DNA of 64,000 nucleotides from Aldehydirespirator sp965200005 (lineage in GTDB: Bacteria > Actinomycetota > Acidimicrobiia > Acidimicrobiales > Aldehydirespiratoraceae), in contig OZ241331.1 of the NCBI GenBank assembly GCA_965200005.1, positions 1-64,000 on the forward strand. Direction: 5' to 3'. Numbering within the stretch: position 1 is the stretch's first letter; every line of letters begins with the position of its first letter. Below the pieces are notes generated by a model that saw nothing but the letters and a program-made list of their open reading frames with translations, made no database searches and was not told where the DNA came from. Positions 59,748-64,000 of this stretch are shown piece by piece. The position numbers and the translations under genes were made by a program.

Positions 59748-62303
59748 TTAACTCGATTCGTTAATGATCTCCACGAGCCATGGCGCTACTTCGGTCATGC
59801 CTTGGTCTGAGAGGTGTACGCCGTCGTGGCGGATTGCTAGCTCACGCTCGCTGCCGACCTCGCCGACGAACTCGGGATAGTCGATGAACACGATCCGTCG
59901 ATCGGTCAACTCGGCGGCACCGTCGGCGACCAACATGTTCAGCCGGTCGATGCGCTCGGCGTGGTCATCGAACGCCGGCAGCCGGTTCAGTTCTGCTCCA
60001 CGGAGCCAGTAGAGAGTTGCCCCACTGCGTGTGAGAAGCTCGGACGCTGCCTTGTACTCACTGCGGATGTATTCGTCGTAAACGGGATCTGAGATCGCAG
60101 CCCAGTCGTCAATCACCCCCGGAACAATGCGATCCAGCACATCCCAGGGCGAGATGTGAGCGATCACTACTTGCGGAGCGAAGACCTCCACTGCGGTAGG
60201 CCACGACACCACATCGTCTCGCGCCACCTCGTCAAAGGAAACGGGCTCAGCCCAGTTGCTACAGACATCACCGACCGGGCCGAACTCTCCCTCAGGCAAA
60301 CGCTTGAGCCCATAGCGGCCAACAGTGCAACCAAGGTGACTGTCATCAAACACAACGATCTCACCCGGGTTCTGTTGCGCCCAGGCTCGCAACGATGTGG
60401 CCACTTGAGCCGACACCGAGTCACCAACTACAAGCACCCGCAACGGCGAAGGCTCCACAACTGCTCCTTCACCCTCATCCGTACCTGGTTCAACCAAGAC
60501 AGTCGACTCGCCCGAATCCGTGGAACCCGTCGAAGCAGTGCTTTCTTCGTTACTCCCCGATCCCGCCGATTGGCTTGATACTGATCCGGTCGCGTCCTCG
60601 GAGGTAGCCGCTGGGCCGGTCGCGTCTTGAGATTCCTCCCAGTCATTGGTGGATTGAGTTCCGTTGCCCGACAGACCGGATTGTGTGCCATCTAGGTCAC
60701 CTTCAACCGATGACTGTCCCGGTGTCTCCGATGACTCGTCTGCCTCCGTAGCGCGGGAGCTAGTCGTGCCGTTGGCAGTACCTCCTAGGCCTCTTTGGCC
60801 GTTGTCAGCCACACCGTCACCCGATTCGCCGGAAGTGCGACCGCTTCCAGTCGTTGAGGCTCCGTCTGTTGAAGAATCGCCACCCAGTTCCCCCGTTGAG
60901 CCGCGCTCAAGGGATGCCTCACTCTCACCCGAGGATTCAACCTCCGTCTCACTCGTGACAGGAGCAGCCATCGGCACGAGCACTTGCTCGACTCGAACTG
61001 GACGGGTCGAGTTCACCAGAAGCAACCCGGCAAGAATCAGTGCCGTAGCGCTCAACGACGCCACAACTCCCCATGCAAGAGTCACCGGACGACGCCATGC
61101 AGGCCACGGCCAGCGTCGTTCGATCACCGGACGCTCGATCAGGTGGAAACTCGCTGCCGCCACAGCAAACGTCAGCACCAGATGCACCATCAACAAGCTG
61201 TAGCCATCAATGGTGCTGCGACCGAACAGCGAGCCGGCTCGTTGCGGCGTGACCAGCAGGTAGATCGGCCAGTGATACAGGTACAGCCCATACGAGATGC
61301 GTCCCGTCCAACGGATCGGTGCCCAAGCAAAGAACCGGTATGCCGGGCTCCATGCCGCTGGCTGGATCATGCCGTAGATGATCACCGCACTCACAGCCGC
61401 CACTAGCAGGAACCCGCCTCGCTCGAACATCCAATGGTCTCGATGCGAAACGTTGCTGATCATCCACAGATACACGGCCAAGGCGGGGTAGGTCATCAAG
61501 TGAACAACACGACCTGCAGTGGCGTTGCCCGCCGACCCAACGATCCGAAAGAGTGCCGCCAGAGCGATCCCCACGAACAGTGCCTGAGCCCTCGTGTCAG
61601 TCCCGAAGTAAGCTCGCGACGGGTCAATCCCAGGCGTGTGCAGATGCGCCATCCACATCGCAGAAGCCGCCGCTCCCACAACCGCAATCGCGAACATCAC
61701 AGCGTGACGACCCCTGCGCAGCCACTTGCAGCAAGCAATCACGAACAGTGGCGCGAACAAATAGAACTGCTCTTCGATTGCGAACGACCACACATGTTTG
61801 AGCGGCGACGGGTTCTCGAACTGCTCGAAATACGAGGCTCCCACAAAGATCTCATGCCAGTTGGCGCTGTACGTGAGCGCCGAGACGATCGCACCCGTCC
61901 AGCGAGGCACCAGATCGGGATCCCCCGCCAAAACCAGATACAACGTCACCGCCGACAGCGCCAGCAGCAGAGCTGGCAGCAGGCGTCTGACCCTGCGACC
62001 CGCGTAAGCGGCAAGGTCGATGCGGGACTTGCTGTCCCACTCTCGCAATGCGATCGAGACGATCAGAAAGCTCGACAGCACAAAGAACAGGTCGAGCGAC
62101 AGGATGCCTCCCGGCAAGATGTCGGGGCCTCCCCTAACGCTCTCGGGCCGGGCGTGGTACAGCAGCGGCCCGAGAACCACGAACACCCCGCGCAGCCCAT
62201 CAAGAGCAGGCATGTATGGCAGACGACGCGACCTGGCTCGCTGCGGCGGCTGCGCGGACAATGACTCCAGGGCCTTTGGGGATCCTGCAGCGGTGTCAGA
62301 CAT
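59748..62303 (-). CDS. Acyltransferase 3 (OafA-like) with C-terminal SGNH esterase-like domain
   Basis: 851 residues. Ten to eleven helices form the acyltransferase-3 domain: YMPALDGLRGVFVVLGPLLYHARPES, LDLFFVLSSFLIVSIALREW, VWSFAIEEQFYLFAPLFVIAC and ISYGLYLYHWPIYLL. A Ser/Gly/Thr/Glu-rich linker (about 450-620) is followed by the SGNH domain with GDSVSAQVATSLRAW (nucleophile Ser) and HDGVHLSDQGMTEV (Asp/His). It would O-acylate an exported polysaccharide or lipid, with the SGNH part outside the membrane. It is an intact paralog of the frameshifted gene at 26446-28844. A T/G-poor spacer of 126 bp separates it from the helicase gene. Confidence 0.9.
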   Translation of the reverse strand: MSDTAAGSPKALESLSAQPPQRARSRRLPYMPALDGLRGVFVVLGPLLYHARPESVRGGPDILPGGILSLDLFFVLSSFLIVSIALREWDSKSRIDLAAYAGRRVRRLLPALLLALSAVTLYLVLAGDPDLVPRWTGAIVSALTYSANWHEIFVGASYFEQFENPSPLKHVWSFAIEEQFYLFAPLFVIACCKWLRRGRHAVMFAIAVVGAAASAMWMAHLHTPGIDPSRAYFGTDTRAQALFVGIALAALFRIVGSAGNATAGRVVHLMTYPALAVYLWMISNVSHRDHWMFERGGFLLVAAVSAVIIYGMIQPAAWSPAYRFFAWAPIRWTGRISYGLYLYHWPIYLLVTPQRAGSLFGRSTIDGYSLLMVHLVLTFAVAAASFHLIERPVIERRWPWPAWRRPVTLAWGVVASLSATALILAGLLLVNSTRPVRVEQVLVPMAAPVTSETEVESSGESEASLERGSTGELGGDSSTDGASTTGSGRTSGESGDGVADNGQRGLGGTANGTTSSRATEADESSETPGQSSVEGDLDGTQSGLSGNGTQSTNDWEESQDATGPAATSEDATGSVSSQSAGSGSNEESTASTGSTDSGESTVLVEPGTDEGEGAVVEPSPLRVLVVGDSVSAQVATSLRAWAQQNPGEIVVFDDSHLGCTVGRYGLKRLPEGEFGPVGDVCSNWAEPVSFDEVARDDVVSWPTAVEVFAPQVVIAHISPWDVLDRIVPGVIDDWAAISDPVYDEYIRSEYKAASELLTRSGATLYWLRGAELNRLPAFDDHAERIDRLNMLVADGAAELTDRRIVFIDYPEFVGEVGSERELAIRHDGVHLSDQGMTEVAPWLVEIINESS

Positions 62304-62433
62304 CGGAGAGTTCTGGCATCTTCAAACCGTCAGGCGACCCTAGCCCTAGCCTCACCCGCCATGTTGCGTCGCCGGGCTCGAAGATGACTTTGCGTCGAAC
62401 CCGCATACACCCGGGCGACCACCCGAGCGCACC

Positions 62434-63753
62434 ATGAAGCTGCACTGGAGCAGCGACGATCGTGAGATCTGGAGGCTGGCATGGCCTGCCCTCGGAGCGC
62501 TCGTGGCCGAGCCGCTGTACGTGCTTGCAGACACGGCGATTGTGGGCCGGATCGGCACCCCGCAACTGGCCGGGCTCGCAGTTGCCTCCTCGATCCTGTT
62601 GAGCGCTCATGCCATGTTCATCTTCCTGGCATATGGCACCACCGCAGCGGTTGCACGCCTGATCGGCGCGGGTGAGCACCGTCGTGGGGCGCATCAAGCA
62701 GTGCAGAGCCTGTGGCTAGCCGTAGCTGCAGGTGTGGTGCTGGCAGTGATTGGTCAACTGCTCGCACCCGTGCTTGTCGACGCTTTGGGGGGCGACGATC
62801 CCGAGGTTCAACACAACGCCCTCATCTACCTGCGAATCTCGCTCATAGGGCTACCGGCGATGCTGGTGATGCTGGCCGGGGTCGGTTACCTGCGTGGCGT
62901 GCAGGACACAAAGCGGCCCTTAGTTGTGGCGCTCGCGTCAGCGGTCGGCAATCTCGTGCTTGAGGTGGTGCTCGTCTTCGGGCTGGGCTATGGCATCGGC
63001 GCTTCGGCATTGTCCACAGTCGTAGCCCAGAGCGCAGCCGCAGGCATCTACATCTGGTGGATCAAGAGCGCGGTAGCGCGCTACGGAGTGAACCTGAGAC
63101 CCAACCCGGCGGCCATCAGGCGACTCGCCATAGCTGGATTCGACCTGCTGATCCGCACCACGGCACTGCGCGCCAGCCTCACTGTCACAGTCGCAGTAGC
63201 AGCTCGCATCGGCACCGATGACCTCGCAGCACACCAGATCGTCTTTGAGATCTGGACAGTGCTTGCGCTTGTCCTTGACGCTGTCGCAATTGCGGGGCAA
63301 GCCCTGATTGGCCTAGCTCTTGGTGCTGGGCAATCGGAGCGAGCCCGCAAGCTTGGACGCCGCATGATCGGTTGGGGAGCAGCATCTGGTGTGGTGCTTG
63401 GTGTGTTGGTACTGGTGAACTCGGCGTGGCTGCCACGATTGTTCACCGGCGACACTGCCGTAACCGCACTCGCAACGTTCCTGCTGTTGCACGTCGGGCT
63501 CTCCCAACCAGCGGCGGGTGTCGTGTTCGCTCTCGACGGTGTGCTGATCGGTGCCGGAGACTTACGCTTCCTGGCTGTGTCGATGGTCGCCGCGGGAGTG
63601 GTGCTCGTGGGTGGCGGCCTGCTGGTCGTCGCCGTCGGTGCTGGCATCGGCTGGCTGTGGGCTGCGCTTCATTGCTGGATCGCAGCACGCATGGCGATGA
63701 TGCTCGCCCGCTTCGCCAGCACCCGGTGGCAGGTGACCGGTGCCCACCGCTAA
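62434..63753 (+). CDS. MATE-family efflux transporter (DinF-like)
   Basis: 439 residues, 12 hydrophobic helices in two halves. N-half: REIWRLAWPALGALVAEPLYVLADTAIVGRIGTPQLAGLAVAS; C-half: IGTDDLAAHQIVFEIWTVLALVLDAVAIAGQALIGLALGAGQ, the typical DinF-branch repeat. It exchanges protons or Na+ for organic cations or other drugs. It is divergent from the acyltransferase gene across 130 bp. Confidence 0.92.
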   Translation: MKLHWSSDDREIWRLAWPALGALVAEPLYVLADTAIVGRIGTPQLAGLAVASSILLSAHAMFIFLAYGTTAAVARLIGAGEHRRGAHQAVQSLWLAVAAGVVLAVIGQLLAPVLVDALGGDDPEVQHNALIYLRISLIGLPAMLVMLAGVGYLRGVQDTKRPLVVALASAVGNLVLEVVLVFGLGYGIGASALSTVVAQSAAAGIYIWWIKSAVARYGVNLRPNPAAIRRLAIAGFDLLIRTTALRASLTVTVAVAARIGTDDLAAHQIVFEIWTVLALVLDAVAIAGQALIGLALGAGQSERARKLGRRMIGWGAASGVVLGVLVLVNSAWLPRLFTGDTAVTALATFLLLHVGLSQPAAGVVFALDGVLIGAGDLRFLAVSMVAAGVVLVGGGLLVVAVGAGIGWLWAALHCWIAARMAMMLARFASTRWQVTGAHR

Positions 63754-63770
63754 CCGCCAGGCCCCACACG

Positions 63771-63819
63771 GAAATCTGTGTGACTATGCGTCCCTGGGAC
63801 ACACTTTCGGACAGATTTC
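63771..63819. terminator. Nested inverted repeat after MATE gene
   Basis: gaaatctgt (63771-63779) and acagatttc (63811-63819) are exact inverted arms around a 31-nt loop that contains gtccc-t-gggac (63790-63800). It lies 18 bp after the MATE stop and 22 bp before the lipoprotein ATG, and could terminate or regulate. A T-rich stretch, gttgtcgttg, follows the right arm. Confidence 0.45.
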
Positions 63820-63840
63820 GTTGTCGTTGAGCGTCTCGTG

Positions 63841-64000
63841 ATGCGGCGGCTCGGCGTACTTGTGGCGTGCAGCCTGCTGCTGGTGATTACCGGATGCTCC
63901 GGAGGCAGCGCCACTCGACCAAGCAGTCAAAGTCACGCAATGTCGGAGAGTCAGGGCTCATATCCCAACCGCACGGTTGTGGTCGGCTTCTATGCGCACT
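63841..64000 (+). CDS. Lipoprotein, N-terminal part, cut by window edge
   Basis: 53 residues are visible from the ATG at 63841 (a GTG at 63838 is an alternative). A signal peptide MRRLGVLVACSLLLVITGCSGG ends in the lipobox VITGC, so the mature chain is probably lipid-anchored. The rest begins with a Ser-rich stretch, then RTVVVGFYAH. Too little is present for a family. Confidence 0.7.
   Translation, partial: MRRLGVLVACSLLLVITGCSGGSATRPSSQSHAMSESQGSYPNRTVVVGFYAH

Noticed and set aside
61434..62264. 276-residue plus-strand ORF antisense to the acyltransferase
   Set aside because: Shadow with Gln/Arg/His-rich composition, no motifs, opposite a clear membrane protein gene.

Overview
The window comes from a high-GC actinobacterium. 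A WhiB-family regulator, a predicted F420-dependent luciferase-like oxidoreductase, GTG starts and possible leaderless transcripts point to Actinobacteriota. The mix of CaiB-type CoA transferases, PhyH, MmgE/PrpD, Rieske and sarcosine-dehydrogenase-like enzymes resembles uncultivated Acidimicrobiia, but that last step is inference. No rRNA or tRNA genes were recognised.

Layout. 1-22.7 kb is catabolic. It holds an acyl-CoA synthetase (cut by the left edge), an SDR lacking its catalytic Tyr, and an AlbA_2/RecG-like regulator bracketed by two ~201-bp direct repeats. Next come an MmgE/PrpD-Rieske-aminotransferase group facing a large sarcosine/dimethylglycine-dehydrogenase-like flavoprotein, then a sulfotransferase, an MDR dehydrogenase, WhiB, a CoA transferase, an FAD-linked oxidase, ALDH, an LLM oxidoreductase, an MFS exporter, a polytopic membrane protein and a thiolase. 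Within it, at 13704-14180, is a Bcp-type peroxiredoxin whose peroxidatic Cys codon is an in-frame TGA followed by a SECIS-like hairpin: a probable selenoprotein. 22.8-26.4 kb is ilvB-ilvN-ilvC, with a promoter and a Leu/Val-rich leader peptide upstream that indicate attenuation. 26.4-32.4 kb holds a frameshifted acyltransferase/SGNH protein and two APH-fold proteins, one with a signal anchor and a long acidic repeat region. 32.4-41.4 kb looks like a deoxy-sugar (L-fucose/L-rhamnose-like) cluster: amidohydrolase/lactonase, Gfo/Idh/MocA dehydrogenase, PhyH, sugar ABC transporter, mutarotase, DHDPS-like aldolase and an enolase-superfamily dehydratase. The PhyH and dehydratase genes are frameshifted.

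41.6-59.6 kb is a defence-like island: an AAA_14/DUF4143 ATPase behind two A/T palindromes, a small membrane protein, a TcmP/Gp37-Gp68 three-Cys pair, and a translationally coupled three-gene system. That system has a DrmD-like SNF2 helicase, an Eco57I/DrmMI-like adenine methylase, and a 2094-residue DEAD helicase with DUF1998-like and Vsr-like nuclease regions. The methylase carries ten perfect copies of a 7-bp repeat between its motif X region and motif I. In this copy the repeat puts the two halves out of frame; nine or twelve units would join them into one ~1657-residue protein. This is the window's strongest candidate for an undescribed system: a phase-variable DISARM-like locus. 59.7-64 kb holds a second acyltransferase/SGNH protein, a MATE transporter and the start of a lipoprotein gene.

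All functional calls come from motifs read by eye; no database search was run.
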